Source: Acidobacteriota bacterium
GTDB taxonomy: Bacteria; Acidobacteriota; UBA6911
Length of the DNA stretch: 64,000 nt
Direction: 5' to 3'
Assembly (NCBI GenBank): GCA_012729555.1
Contig: JAAYCX010000089.1
Coordinates: forward strand, 1 to 64,000
The first letter of the stretch is position 1. Each line of letters starts with the position of its first letter. Below, in pieces: positions 8,156 to 17,139 of the stretch. A program made the position numbers and the translations under genes. The notes below the pieces were generated by a model. The model did not search any database, was not told the origin of the DNA, and saw only the letters and a program-made list of their open reading frames with translations.

Positions 8156-9217
8156 TCAGTTGGCGAAGGTGATCCCCAGGCCGGTGGTGTACATGAAATC
8201 GTTGTTCTGCCTGCCGGGGGCCGGGTCGCTCAGGTAGCGGTCGCTGATCGACACGTTCCAGGTCAGCCATTTCAGCAGCTTGGTGTTGAGCCCGAGGTCG
8301 AAGTTGACACGGTACATCCCCGAGTTGGTCATGTCGTTGAACATCCGGTAGCTCTGGACCAGGCTCGCGGCGGAGTTGAGCTTGATCGAGAGTTCGTCCC
8401 CCCAGTAGATCTCGCCCGATTCCCTGATAAGGGGGGTGCTGAAGCTCGAACGGTTGTAGGCGCCGCCCGCCAGGAGGTCGAGCCGCACCCGGTCGTTGGC
8501 GATGGCGTGGTACCCCATGCCGCCGCCGAGGACGAAGCGGAGGTCCAGGTTTTGGAAGCGGTCATATTCGTAGTCGTTGAAGGCGCTGAAGAAGAGGCGC
8601 GGGGTGATGTCGCGCCCGTAGCTGATCCCCCCGCGGACGGCCTCGGCCGTGTCCTCGCTGACATCGTCGATGCGGGCGGAGGCCTTGATGAGGCTGAAGT
8701 AGATGGAGGTCTTGTCGCTGCGGGTCCTCCGGTCGGCGTTGATCCCGGTGGTGAACGTCAGGGTCCTGGCGTTCCCCGACGTGCCGGCGAAGCCGACGGT
8801 CCCGGTCCCGGTCCACAACTGGAGCCAGCCGGGGTTGAGAAGCCGCTGATAGGCCTTCTCTTCGGCATCGTCGCGGATGGCGCTGATATCTCCGAACGCC
8901 AGTTCCCTCACGGCGTCGGCCGTCTTCACCTCGGCCTTGTCCCCCTCGAGGGTAAAGGTGCCGTGAAGGGTCGGGCCCGCGGCGGGGACGACGTAGACCG
9001 GGGTGTCGGCCGCGACCGACTCCACCTGGTCCCAGGGAACGGTGACGGCCCCCATCTGTTCCGTCTTGATGGTGAGGCCGGCGTCCTGCTTTTTCACGAT
9101 GCTGCCCGTCAGGCGGTCGCCGTTCTTGAGCACCACCTGGTCCGCCCGGGCCGCGGTCGCGGCGATAAGAAAGGACAGGCAGAAAACAGACAAGCTGAAA
9201 ATACGGGTATTGCGCAT
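8156..9217 (-). CDS. DUF481 outer-membrane protein
   Basis: A 353-residue exported protein with a DUF481 (YdiY-like) C-terminal barrel, a family of outer-membrane proteins of unknown function. The signal peptide is residues 1-25 (ends ATAARA). Residues about 26-70 (VLKNGDRLTGSIVKK, then VPWDQVESV) match the short beta domain often found ahead of DUF481. The rest alternates in the way of beta strands, including GLSLMA-free, aromatic-rich segments such as LFFSAFNDYEYDRF, and ends TGLGITFAN. It has its own promoter inside the 3' end of the NapH-like gene and a hairpin after the stop, so it may be separately transcribed from the three membrane genes upstream. Confidence 0.82.
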   Translation of the reverse strand: MRNTRIFSLSVFCLSFLIAATAARADQVVLKNGDRLTGSIVKKQDAGLTIKTEQMGAVTVPWDQVESVAADTPVYVVPAAGPTLHGTFTLEGDKAEVKTADAVRELAFGDISAIRDDAEEKAYQRLLNPGWLQLWTGTGTVGFAGTSGNARTLTFTTGINADRRTRSDKTSIYFSLIKASARIDDVSEDTAEAVRGGISYGRDITPRLFFSAFNDYEYDRFQNLDLRFVLGGGMGYHAIANDRVRLDLLAGGAYNRSSFSTPLIRESGEIYWGDELSIKLNSAASLVQSYRMFNDMTNSGMYRVNFDLGLNTKLLKWLTWNVSISDRYLSDPAPGRQNNDFMYTTGLGITFAN

Positions 9218-9271
9218 GGGAACCCTCCCCTCAAGGTTGAATGCCGAATCCCCCTATGGATGCGGATTATA

Positions 9272-9300
9272 TTTATATGTCACGGTTTCCCGGCGTTCAA
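9272..9300 (-). promoter_or_regulatory. Promoter for the DUF481 gene
   Basis: On the minus strand TTGAAC (9295-9300), a 17-base spacer and TATAAA (9272-9277). A second -10-like TATAAT overlaps at 9266-9271. It lies across the last codons of the NapH-like gene. Confidence 0.55.
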
Positions 9301-10467
9301 GGCCGCATCTGCGCGACCGGCTTCCGCTCCCCGGGGCCAGCCCCAGACCATGGCATCGCGCGGGCAGACCTTCAGGCACCGGGCGCAGCTGTAGCAGTCG
9401 GCGGGGAAGGATCTTCCCTCGACCCGGTCCCCGGCCGCCTCGAGGGGACACGCGGCGACGCAGGCGCCGCACTCGTCGCACTTCGCCCGGTCGATTCGGA
9501 CGCGGGCGAGGCTGAACCGCTCGGCCAGCCAGGAGACCAGGCCGAAAGGGCAGACGAACTGGCAGAAGGGGCGGTAGAGGAGGAGCGAGAGCCCCAGGGC
9601 GAGCAGGATCGTCAGGGTCACCGACAGGGGCGAGAAATCGAGGTTGAAGAGGTTGAAAGGGTTCAGGGAGTGGTAGAGCACGAAACCCTTGGAGCGCCCG
9701 ACGACGCCGAAGAGGAGGAGGAGGGCCAGGACGAAAAGGAGGGCGCGGACGCCGTTGGACCAGACGAACGGGACTTTTTTCCTTTTGAGCCGCCGCATCA
9801 GGGGGAGGCTGTAGATCAGTTCCTGCAGGGCGCCGAACGGACAGGCCCAGCCGCAGACCAGCTTGTTCCCCACGACGGCCAGGAGGAGGAAGAAGAGGAG
9901 GGCGGCCGCTTCCGCGGCCACCGAGGGGTAGAGCCCGGCCATGGCCTTCGGGACCTTGACGATCCCCTCCATCGGGTTCGGTGATTTGCCCAGGGCGAAA
10001 CCGCTCGCGATCCCGGCCGCCACGAGCGTCAGGATGTAGGGGAGGCGCGGGTACCACCCCCTCCGCCCTTCGACCGGGGACCCGTCCGGGCGCCCGAGAC
10101 GCCAGAGGAACACGATGCCCCAGAGCACCAGGGCCGCGTAAACGTAATAGCGCAGCCGCGAGGGGCGGTGGCCGGCGAGGTGATGGACCACCTCGTCCAG
10201 TCCTTCCTGCCCGACTCCGAGGCCTTTGAGCGGCTTTCCCTTGGGCGCATCGACCGGGAGCCCCAATTCCCGGGCCAGTGCCATGCCCGTCACCCCCAGT
10301 TCGGGCGCGATCTCCCGGATCGACGAGTCGACGGTGAACGCGGACCCGGGGAGGGCGGCGGATCCGGGCTCGAGAATCCAGCCGGCACCGATGATGGTGA
10401 CGGCAGCCAGGAGGGTGAGTGCGAACCAGAGGCGCTGTGCGCGGGACAGAGCCGCAAACCAGGTCAT
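9280..10467 (-). CDS. NapH-like membrane ferredoxin (4Fe-4S, quinol-oxidoreductase type)
   Basis: A 395-residue polytopic protein of the NapH/NosR/PceC class, which passes electrons between membrane quinones and periplasmic or cytoplasmic partners. Visible membrane segments are near 10-30, 105-122, 141-160, 185-205, 250-270 and 285-305. Two CxxxCP loops (CGWACPFGALQE and CQFVCPFGLVSW) are the family hallmark. Two 4Fe-4S motifs close the protein (CDECGACVAACP and CYSCARCLKVCP). It is third in a minus-strand unit after the CcsA-like and ResB-like genes (39-base gap). The neighbouring oxidoreductase/ferredoxin unit makes it a candidate electron outlet; that link is inferred. Confidence 0.85.
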   Translation of the reverse strand: MTWFAALSRAQRLWFALTLLAAVTIIGAGWILEPGSAALPGSAFTVDSSIREIAPELGVTGMALARELGLPVDAPKGKPLKGLGVGQEGLDEVVHHLAGHRPSRLRYYVYAALVLWGIVFLWRLGRPDGSPVEGRRGWYPRLPYILTLVAAGIASGFALGKSPNPMEGIVKVPKAMAGLYPSVAAEAAALLFFLLLAVVGNKLVCGWACPFGALQELIYSLPLMRRLKRKKVPFVWSNGVRALLFVLALLLLFGVVGRSKGFVLYHSLNPFNLFNLDFSPLSVTLTILLALGLSLLLYRPFCQFVCPFGLVSWLAERFSLARVRIDRAKCDECGACVAACPLEAAGDRVEGRSFPADCYSCARCLKVCPRDAMVWGWPRGAEAGRADAALNAGKP

Positions 10468-10506
10468 GCGTACCCCCTTTCCCCGATGGGGTGGCCGCCG
10501 GGAGCC

Positions 10507-11283
10507 CTAATCGGCCGCCTTCTCCTCCGCATAATAATAGAGAGTCAGCAGAATGAGGATAAAAAAACAGGTCATGATCAGGCCCAGCCCCGGATCGCTC
10601 TTGACCAGGAGTTCGAATTCGGGCGTGGTGTACGGGGCGGCCTTCCCGGGGGCGCCCGCCTGCATCATGTGGATCTGAAACCCGTTTGAGTGGAGAGGCC
10701 GCCCGATCTCGACCTGCCGGCGCTCCCCGGCGCCGAAAACGATTTCGGCGCGGCACTGCCGGATGCTCCCGGCGAACGGACCCTGGAAGAACTCGCACCG
10801 GGGCTCCCCCACCGCCATCGCCAGGTTGCCCGGAAGGGTGTAGTGTGCCGTTTCCCCCGGGCGGCTGACGAATTCCATGCTCCGGCTCCGGAACCCGACG
10901 CACATGGAGGCGAAATGGCCCGCGAGGATGATGCCGAAGCAGGCGTGGATGAGGGAGGGGGTGACCCTGGTCAAGAAGGTGCGCGTCCCCGTGCTGCTGC
11001 GGCGGTTCCAGTGATAGGCCAGGCGGTCGAGGATGCAGCAGGCCGTATTGACCCCGAGCAGGAAGAGGACGAGGGCCAGAAGCGGCAGCCACCAGGTCTT
11101 GTCGAGGTTGCCGGTCCCCCACTCCCGCAGCCAGTCCTCGAGCAGCATCCGGTTGAGGGGGTCGAACACGGCCTTGCCCGACTTGACGTAAAGGCCGCCG
11201 GTCACAAAGAGGGCTATGGAGGCCCAGAGCAGCCAGAGGGTCAGGTTGACCCCGGCCAGGAATTTCCAGATTCTGTTCCCCAT
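10507..11283 (-). CDS. ResB-like membrane protein, short form
   Basis: A 258-residue protein resembling ResB/Ccs1, a component of system II cytochrome c maturation, but about half the usual length. It has transmembrane segments near 10-32 (LTLWLLWASIALFVTGGLYV), 65-84, 108-127 and 232-250, with a periplasmic domain of about 105 residues between the last two. It starts ten bases after the CcsA-like gene, the normal ResB/ResC pairing. No c-type cytochrome gene is in this unit. A role in heme delivery is possible but not assured because the partner lacks its heme motif. Confidence 0.7.
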   Translation of the reverse strand: MGNRIWKFLAGVNLTLWLLWASIALFVTGGLYVKSGKAVFDPLNRMLLEDWLREWGTGNLDKTWWLPLLALVLFLLGVNTACCILDRLAYHWNRRSSTGTRTFLTRVTPSLIHACFGIILAGHFASMCVGFRSRSMEFVSRPGETAHYTLPGNLAMAVGEPRCEFFQGPFAGSIRQCRAEIVFGAGERRQVEIGRPLHSNGFQIHMMQAGAPGKAAPYTTPEFELLVKSDPGLGLIMTCFFILILLTLYYYAEEKAAD

Positions 11284-11293
11284 GGCGGTCTTC

Positions 11294-12067
11294 CTATGAA
11301 GTCAGCTTGCCCAGGAAATAGGCAAGGTAGCGAAAGTAAAGGACAGGGATAAAAGCGATGGCGACCAGGCGCGCGCGCCGCGGGGCGGGCCACCCGGGGA
11401 GGAACCTGAGATGGAGGTAGAGGGCGAGGAAGAGCCAGAAGGCGGCCGAGTTGTAATGCCGGTCGGAGGAGAGGTGGAAGGGGACGGCCCACCCCAGGTA
11501 GCTCCAGACCGCTCCCAGGACCTGCGAGAGGCTGAAGAGGACGAAACTCAGGATGAGGTAGTTGTGAAAGGTGCCCGGCAGGTCCCGCCGGCGGAGGTGC
11601 CCGAGTGCGAACCAGCAGGCCATGAAGAAGGCGGCGTACGCCACGCTCTCGGTGAAGAAGAAGGCCGTGACCCAGCCGACCGGGTGCATCGGCCCCGGCG
11701 GGTATACCAGCGATCCCTGGGCGGCCAGCACCCGGGTCTGGAGCGAGGTGAGGAGGGCGACGGCGAAGATGAGGATGACGGCGGTGTGCGCGGCATCCTT
11801 GCGGTCCGAAAAGAACCGGTGCAGGAGCGCCAGCGCGGCAAGCGCCCAGGGGAGGAACACCTCGAGCGATACGATGGTGTTGGGCAGGAAGATGCCACTC
11901 GAGCGGCCCAGGCCCAGGAGAAACCACCCCTGCAGGAGGAATCCCGCCAGGAGAAGGGAGGGGCCTGCGGCCTTCAGCCTGCCGGGCCGGCAGGCGAGGG
12001 CCGAGAGGCCGAAGGCGGCCGCGGCGGCGTACTGCGCCCAGTAAGGTATGGCGTTCGGTTCGGTCAT
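11294..12067 (-). CDS. CcsA/ResC-like membrane protein lacking the WWD heme motif
   Basis: A 257-residue protein with about eight transmembrane segments, similar to the cytochrome c assembly CcsA/CcmC fold. The region GAVWSYLGW...LALYLHLR lines up with the CcsA signature around its WWD motif, but the WGxxWxWDPKE core is replaced by WAVPFHLSSDRH. The histidine expected in the preceding conserved helix is also not seen (TESVAYAAFF). The start at ATG 12067 has AAGGA upstream and a -10 box at 12095-12100. It leads the unit CcsA-like, ResB-like, NapH-like. It could be a divergent heme protein or a subunit repurposed for quinone-linked electron transfer. Confidence 0.7.
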   Translation of the reverse strand: MTEPNAIPYWAQYAAAAAFGLSALACRPGRLKAAGPSLLLAGFLLQGWFLLGLGRSSGIFLPNTIVSLEVFLPWALAALALLHRFFSDRKDAAHTAVILIFAVALLTSLQTRVLAAQGSLVYPPGPMHPVGWVTAFFFTESVAYAAFFMACWFALGHLRRRDLPGTFHNYLILSFVLFSLSQVLGAVWSYLGWAVPFHLSSDRHYNSAAFWLFLALYLHLRFLPGWPAPRRARLVAIAFIPVLYFRYLAYFLGKLTS

Positions 12068-12094
12068 CGTCTTTTCCTTTGCGCGTGAAGGCGC

Positions 12095-12123
12095 ATTATA
12101 GGGAAGGGGAGGATCCTTTAAAA
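12095..12123 (-). promoter_or_regulatory. Promoter for the CcsA-like/ResB-like/NapH-like operon
   Basis: On the minus strand TTTTAA (12118-12123), a 17-base spacer, then a consensus TATAAT (12095-12100), about 27 bases before ATG 12067. The -35 is weak. A weaker plus-strand -10 (TAAAAT, 12205-12210) could serve the divergent esterase gene. Confidence 0.5.
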
Positions 12124-12266
12124 GACTTAAGTTAACGATAAATGACAAAAGATGACCCGATGCGGGAGGGGCGAATTTTCTTTTCTCTTCCGGGGCGGGC
12201 GGCATAAAATGCCGGTGCCGGCGGCGGGCGGACCAGGACCGCCCGGGCGGCCGCGAGGGGGTGACG

Positions 12267-13709
12267 ATGCGAGCGACTTTCGTTGGAATGCTTCTGTGCC
12301 TGTGCGCCGCGGTCCCGGGGATCGGGCCGGCAGCGGCGCAGTTCAAGATGGACCCTGCCGAGGCCAAGCGCCTGGCCGAAGAGACCCGCGAGGACCACGA
12401 GAACATGATGCGGCAGCTGGGCGTCCGGAAGCTGCGGCCGGGGCCGAGCGGGAACGAAAAGGACCCGAACCACGCCAACTACGACGAGGCGCTCGCCAAT
12501 CCCTTCCCCGACCTTCCCGAAATCCTCGAGACGAGGGACGGCCGGAAGGTGACCTCGGCGAAGATGTGGTGGGACGTCCGGCGGCCCGAAATCCTCGAGG
12601 ACTTCGAGCGCGAGGTCCTGGGGAGGGTTCCCCCGAATGTCCCCGCGGTGAAGTGGACGGTGGTCAAGACGACGCGCGACAAGGTGGGGGGCCGTCCCGT
12701 CGTCGGGAAGCGGCTGACCGGGCGGGTGGACAACTCCTCCTTCCCCTCGATCGGCGTCGATATCGACATGATCCTGGTCACCCCCGCCGAGGCCGCGGGT
12801 CCCGTCCCGGTCATGATGATGTTCGGGTTCGGGACCCTTCCGGGCGAGGCGGTCCCCGATGGCCCCTGGGGCCGCATGTTCACACCCCCCCCCGGCAGCG
12901 ACCCGCCCGCCACCGAGCAGCTGATCGCCGCCGGCTGGGGCTACGCCTACGTCAACCCGGGGAGCATCCAGGCCGACAACGGCGCCGGCCTGCGCAAGGG
13001 CATCATCGGCCTCGTGAACAAGGGCGGATTCCGCAAGCCCGACGACTGGGGCGCGCTGCGCGCCTGGGCCTGGGGGGCCTCGCGCGGACTCGATTACCTG
13101 GAAACGGACAGGGAGGTCGATGCCGCGCGCGTGGGGATCGAGGGGGTTTCGCGCTACGGCAAGGCCGCGCTCGTGACCCTCGCCATGGACACCCGCTTCG
13201 CCGTGGCGCTGGTCGGGTCCTCGGGCGAGGGGGGGGCCAAGCTCCACCGCCGGAATTTCGGGGAAGCGGTCGAGAACCTGACCGGTTCGGGCGAGTACCA
13301 CTGGATGGCGGGCAACTTCCTGAAATACGGCGCGGCCGAGGCCGATTTCGGCAGCCGCAACGCCGGGGACATCCCCGTGGACGCCCACATGCTGATCGCC
13401 CTGTGCGCCCCGCGCCTCACCTTCATCAGCTACGGCATCCCGGAGAAGGGGGACGCGCACTGGCTGGACCAGAAGGGGAGCTTCATGGCCGCCGTCGCGG
13501 CGGGCCCCGTCTTCCGCCTCCTCGGCGCGAAGGACCTGGGGGTCGGCGACGACTACAAAAACGTCACCCTCCCGCCGGTCAACACCGGGTTGCTCGAGGG
13601 CCGGCTGGCCTGGCGGCAGCACGACGGGGGGCACACCGACGGCCCGAACTGGAAACACTTCATCCCCTGGGCGGACGGGTTCCTGAAGCCCGGGGCGGCG
13701 CGTCGATAG
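12267..13709 (+). CDS. Glucuronoyl esterase (CE15-type), secreted
   Basis: Alpha/beta hydrolase of the CE15 type, expected to cut ester bonds between glucuronoxylan and lignin alcohols. The 480-residue protein has a signal peptide (to about residue 24, PAAAQ). The nucleophile Ser295 lies in GVSRYGKAAL, the CE15 GxSRxGK elbow; Glu321 in SSGEGG is a possible acid; the histidine lies in HDGGHTDGPNW near the C terminus. The start at 12267 was chosen over an in-frame GTG six bases upstream because GAGGGGG is better spaced. It is followed after 16 bases by an SGNH esterase, so the two probably form an operon acting on acetylated, glucuronylated xylan. Confidence 0.85.
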   Translation: MRATFVGMLLCLCAAVPGIGPAAAQFKMDPAEAKRLAEETREDHENMMRQLGVRKLRPGPSGNEKDPNHANYDEALANPFPDLPEILETRDGRKVTSAKMWWDVRRPEILEDFEREVLGRVPPNVPAVKWTVVKTTRDKVGGRPVVGKRLTGRVDNSSFPSIGVDIDMILVTPAEAAGPVPVMMMFGFGTLPGEAVPDGPWGRMFTPPPGSDPPATEQLIAAGWGYAYVNPGSIQADNGAGLRKGIIGLVNKGGFRKPDDWGALRAWAWGASRGLDYLETDREVDAARVGIEGVSRYGKAALVTLAMDTRFAVALVGSSGEGGAKLHRRNFGEAVENLTGSGEYHWMAGNFLKYGAAEADFGSRNAGDIPVDAHMLIALCAPRLTFISYGIPEKGDAHWLDQKGSFMAAVAAGPVFRLLGAKDLGVGDDYKNVTLPPVNTGLLEGRLAWRQHDGGHTDGPNWKHFIPWADGFLKPGAARR

Positions 13710-13725
13710 CCCGCGGGAGGGGAAG

Positions 13726-14538
13726 ATGAGACTGTTGCTGCTGACGCTGCTCGTGGCGGCCTGGGTCGCCGGCCCGGCAGGGGGAGCCGTTGCGGCCCAG
13801 GGCACGGCCCGCGTGCCGGCGGACCAGCCGGCGCCCCGGACCGATCCCAATTCCATGACCGCCCACCGGCAGTTGCTGGAAAAGGCGAAAAATGGGAGGA
13901 TCGACATCTATTTCGCCGGAGATTCCATCACCCGCCGCTGGGGGGCCACCGATTATCCCGAGTTCCTGGAGCACTGGAAGAAGAGTTTTTTCGGCTGGAA
14001 CGCGGCCAACTTCGCGTGGGGGGGGGACTGCACGCAGCACATCCTCTGGCGCCTGCAGAATGGCGAACTGGACGGGGTGCACCCCAGGGTGATCGTGCTC
14101 CAGGCGGGGACCAACAACATCGGGTACCGGGTCGGGGCCGGGGAGGCCCAGGCGCAGGCGGAGGAGATCGCCCGGGGGCTCGCGGCCATCCTGAAGGTCA
14201 TGAGGGAGAAGGCTCCCGGGGCGACCGTCATCCTGACGGGGATCTTTCCGCGTAACGACAATATGGCCGCGCTCCCCGTCATCGACCGGGTCAACCGGAA
14301 GCTGGCGGCGATGGCCGACGGTGACCGCGTCCGCTTCCTCGACATCAACCGGAAACTGGCGGATGAGAACGGGGTGCTTTTCGAGGGGATGACGGCGCCC
14401 GACCGGCTCCATCTCGACCTCAAGGGGTACCAGGTCTGGGCCGACGCGCTCAGGCCGATCCTCCGCGAGATCCTGGGCCCGCCGGCTGCGGAGGATTTCG
14501 CCCCGCCCCCAACGGGCGACCCGTCCGCCGCCCGCTAG
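13726..14538 (+). CDS. SGNH/GDSL-type esterase, secreted
   Basis: A 270-residue SGNH hydrolase, probably a carbohydrate acetyl esterase. A signal peptide (to about residue 25, GAVAAQ) is followed by block I GDSITRRWG with the catalytic serine, block II with the glycine in WGGD, block III QAGTNNIG with the asparagine, and block V DRLHLDLKGY with Asp and His. It closely resembles the PAF-acetylhydrolase-like branch of the family. It shares an operon with the CE15 esterase upstream. The gene ends four bases from the convergent alpha/beta hydrolase. Confidence 0.87.
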   Translation: MRLLLLTLLVAAWVAGPAGGAVAAQGTARVPADQPAPRTDPNSMTAHRQLLEKAKNGRIDIYFAGDSITRRWGATDYPEFLEHWKKSFFGWNAANFAWGGDCTQHILWRLQNGELDGVHPRVIVLQAGTNNIGYRVGAGEAQAQAEEIARGLAAILKVMREKAPGATVILTGIFPRNDNMAALPVIDRVNRKLAAMADGDRVRFLDINRKLADENGVLFEGMTAPDRLHLDLKGYQVWADALRPILREILGPPAAEDFAPPPTGDPSAAR

Positions 14539-14542
14539 CCCG

Positions 14543-15553
14543 TCAGATCCCGGCCGCCGCCCCGGCCGGCTGGGGATCCCCGGCGGCCACGTCGACGTCG
14601 GCGAATTCCCTCTGGCGGGAGGCGACCTCGTGGAAGCCCTTGAGGATCGCTTCGTAGACGATGTCGCCGATGCGGGGTTCGACGACCACCCGGTGCTGCG
14701 CGTTCGAGAGGACGACCAGGTCGGCCCGGGGGGTCTTCCGCGCGACGAGCACCCCGTTTTCGACATCGACCACGCTGTCTTTCCCCCCGAAGACATAGGT
14801 CACGGGGACCGTCGTCTTCCGGGCGATCCAGCGGGTGAGGAGTTGGAAGGGGACCAGGGTGGAGCCCCCGACCAGCGACACCCTTTCAAAATGCGGCGCC
14901 TTCACCTCCTCGCCGCCGCGGACCAGGGTGGGCGCCTCGCCCAGGCTCAGGGTGGTGGCGCTCAGCGCCCGGGCGGCGGCGCCGATGCCCAGGAACGACC
15001 CCGCCGCCAGGGCCAGGGACCGGCGCCCGGAGCACGACCCGCGCAGGTACCGGGAGAGGATGAGGCCGAAGCAGCCGGCGGCCGCCATCGGCAGCCCGAG
15101 GTAGTACAGCCCCGCGACCCCGTAGCTCGCCGCCCGGGTGGTGCGGCTCCGGGCGCGCAGGTAGGGGCTGAGGAGCACGATCCCGGCGACCTTGCTCGGG
15201 TGGCGCGCCGCGATCGTCAGCACCACGTTGGCGCCCGTGGAATAGCCGACCAGCGCCACCGGCCGCTTCTCCTCCTTCCAGAAATCGAGGAAGAGTGTTT
15301 CCGCCTCGCGCCAGTAATGCCAGGAGCGGCTCCGGAGGAACTGCCCCTCGTCCCCGCTGTGCCGCGGCAGGCCGTGCATGAGAACGGTCGCCGGCAGGCG
15401 TTCGTGCATGGCGGTGCCGAGATCGCGCAGCACCTCGGGGCTGCTGGCGAACCCCGCGAACATCATCACCCTCTGGACCTTTCCCGGGGGCGCGGCCCGA
15501 GCGTCCAGGCGGATCTCGGTGACCCAGTCCAGTTCCCTGACCCGTTCTTCCAT
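14543..15553 (-). CDS. Alpha/beta-fold hydrolase with membrane-like insert
   Basis: A 336-residue alpha/beta hydrolase of unknown substrate. The nucleophile motif is GYSTGA, the acid is probably in the FGGKDSVVDVENG segment and the histidine in LSNAQHRVVVEP. Between the nucleophile strand and the acid there is an insert with two hydrophobic stretches (GVAGLYYLGLPMAAAGCFGLIL and LALAAGSFLGIGAAARAL) that could dip into the membrane. The start at 15553 is tentative: a minus-strand TACAAT -10 box at 15598-15603 would place the transcript start beyond the only other ATG (15595). Confidence 0.7.
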   Translation of the reverse strand: MEERVRELDWVTEIRLDARAAPPGKVQRVMMFAGFASSPEVLRDLGTAMHERLPATVLMHGLPRHSGDEGQFLRSRSWHYWREAETLFLDFWKEEKRPVALVGYSTGANVVLTIAARHPSKVAGIVLLSPYLRARSRTTRAASYGVAGLYYLGLPMAAAGCFGLILSRYLRGSCSGRRSLALAAGSFLGIGAAARALSATTLSLGEAPTLVRGGEEVKAPHFERVSLVGGSTLVPFQLLTRWIARKTTVPVTYVFGGKDSVVDVENGVLVARKTPRADLVVLSNAQHRVVVEPRIGDIVYEAILKGFHEVASRQREFADVDVAAGDPQPAGAAAGI

Positions 15554-15744
15554 TTCGATAACCCGCCCTCCATTATCCGGGGCCCGGACAAACATTCCAT
15601 TGTACTCCCGACAGCGGGCAAAGCGTAAGGGACGGCCGGTCTTTTTCCGCCCGGCGCGTTTGTCCCGTCAACCCGCTTCCTTTCCGGGGCAAATACTGAT
15701 ACAAAAGGGGGCCGACGGGCCGCGGCCCTTTCCAAGGAGTTCCC

Positions 15745-17121
15745 ATGCCCCAGAGACTGCAGAGGTCGCTGCTGTACACCTACGGGACGGCCGATCTCTT
15801 CTTCAGCCTGATGGTGAACATGGAGCTCTACTTTTTCGCCCGTTTCCTCACGGACTATTCCGGGATGTCGCTGGCCCTGGCCGGCCAGATCCTGGGAATC
15901 ACCAGTTTCGTCGATATCTTCTGCGCCCTGGCGGGAGGGCTGATTCTTCAGAAGGTGACGCTCCGGTACGGGGGCAAATACCGGTCCTGGTTTCTCGTGG
16001 GCCCCCCCCTGATCGCGCCCCTTTTCGTCCTGCAGTTCACCCGGATCGGAAGCGACGCCGTCGCCGCCGTCATCGTGGTGTCGGGCTTCCTCGCAAGCCA
16101 CCTCCTGTTCAACGTGGTGTTCGCGGCCAACGGCGCGATGGTCGGCCGGTTGAGCCCGCTTCCCGACGAAAGGACCATCCTGTCCGCAAGCCGGTCCCAG
16201 GGGATGTCGGCGGCCGGTTTGATCTTCTCCTTCACCGCGGCGCCCATGATCGCCCTGTTCACCTCCCTGACCGACGGGACCCACGCCTTCACCCTGACCG
16301 TTTCCGTCTACGCTTTCCTGATGATCCTCGGGTACTGGTATGTTTATCGGCTCACCGCGGGCCGCGATCCCTACGACGAGACCTCCGGGGCGGGGTCCGC
16401 GGAGAGTTCGGGCCGCTCGCTGGCCGAAATCGTCGGGCTGGTCTTTCACAACCGGCCGCTCCTGCTGCTGATCCTGGCCCAGGTGTTCAGCAACGCGAGC
16501 TATATCCTCATCACGTCGATGGCGACCTATTATTTCGCCTATGCGGTCGGGAGGCCGGGCTTCCTTTCGGTCTTCATCTTCGCCATAAGCGTCTCGCGGC
16601 TGCTCGGGGCGCTCGCCGCCCGGTGGATCGGAGTGAGGGTCGGCAAGCGGACGGCCTACTGGGCTTTCTGCGCCCTGGCGGCCGCCGGGTTCGCATCGGC
16701 ACGCCTGGCGGGGGGGGCGCTCTGGCTGTTTTTGTCCATCTTCTGCGTCTCCATTTTCGTCATGTCCGTCGCCACGTCCATGACCACGGCGCTGTTTGCC
16801 GATACGGTGACCTACGGGGAGTGGAAAACGGGGAAAAGCATCCGCGCCTTCACCATGGCCCTCATGAACGTCTCCATCAAGGTGGGAATCCTGATCCGCA
16901 GCGTCGTGGTGGCGGGCGGGCTGATGCTGATCGGCTTCGTGGCCAACGCGGCCCCCACCCCCCGGGTGGCCGAAGGGATTCAATCCATGATGACGCTCGG
17001 GCCCGCCGCCGGGTTCGCCCTGGCCGCGGCGATCTTCTACTACGGCTACCGGCTCGAGGACGGGCAGGTCGTATCGATGCAGGCGGAAATCGAGGCCGGC
17101 CGGACGGCCCGGGGCGCCTGA
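15745..17121 (+). CDS. GPH-family sugar:cation symporter (MFS)
   Basis: A 458-residue polytopic transporter of the glycoside-pentoside-hexuronide:cation symporter group. The N-terminal TYGTADLFFSLMVNMELYFFARFLTD segment and a loop with VTYGEWKTGKSIRAF (the MelB-like YGE(W)KTG motif of loop 10-11) are typical, and about twelve membrane helices can be traced. With the neighbouring esterases it probably imports sugars or uronides released from hemicellulose. The ATG has AAGGAG eight bases upstream. It is transcribed away from the alpha/beta hydrolase. Confidence 0.85.
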   Translation: MPQRLQRSLLYTYGTADLFFSLMVNMELYFFARFLTDYSGMSLALAGQILGITSFVDIFCALAGGLILQKVTLRYGGKYRSWFLVGPPLIAPLFVLQFTRIGSDAVAAVIVVSGFLASHLLFNVVFAANGAMVGRLSPLPDERTILSASRSQGMSAAGLIFSFTAAPMIALFTSLTDGTHAFTLTVSVYAFLMILGYWYVYRLTAGRDPYDETSGAGSAESSGRSLAEIVGLVFHNRPLLLLILAQVFSNASYILITSMATYYFAYAVGRPGFLSVFIFAISVSRLLGALAARWIGVRVGKRTAYWAFCALAAAGFASARLAGGALWLFLSIFCVSIFVMSVATSMTTALFADTVTYGEWKTGKSIRAFTMALMNVSIKVGILIRSVVVAGGLMLIGFVANAAPTPRVAEGIQSMMTLGPAAGFALAAAIFYYGYRLEDGQVVSMQAEIEAGRTARGA

Positions 17122-17139
17122 GCCCCGGGCCCGGAGGGA

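Noticed and set aside
10507-12067. Standard system II cytochrome c maturation pair
   Set aside because: Similar in order and fold, but the CcsA-like protein lacks the WWD motif and no c-type cytochrome is encoded in the unit; annotated as -like only.
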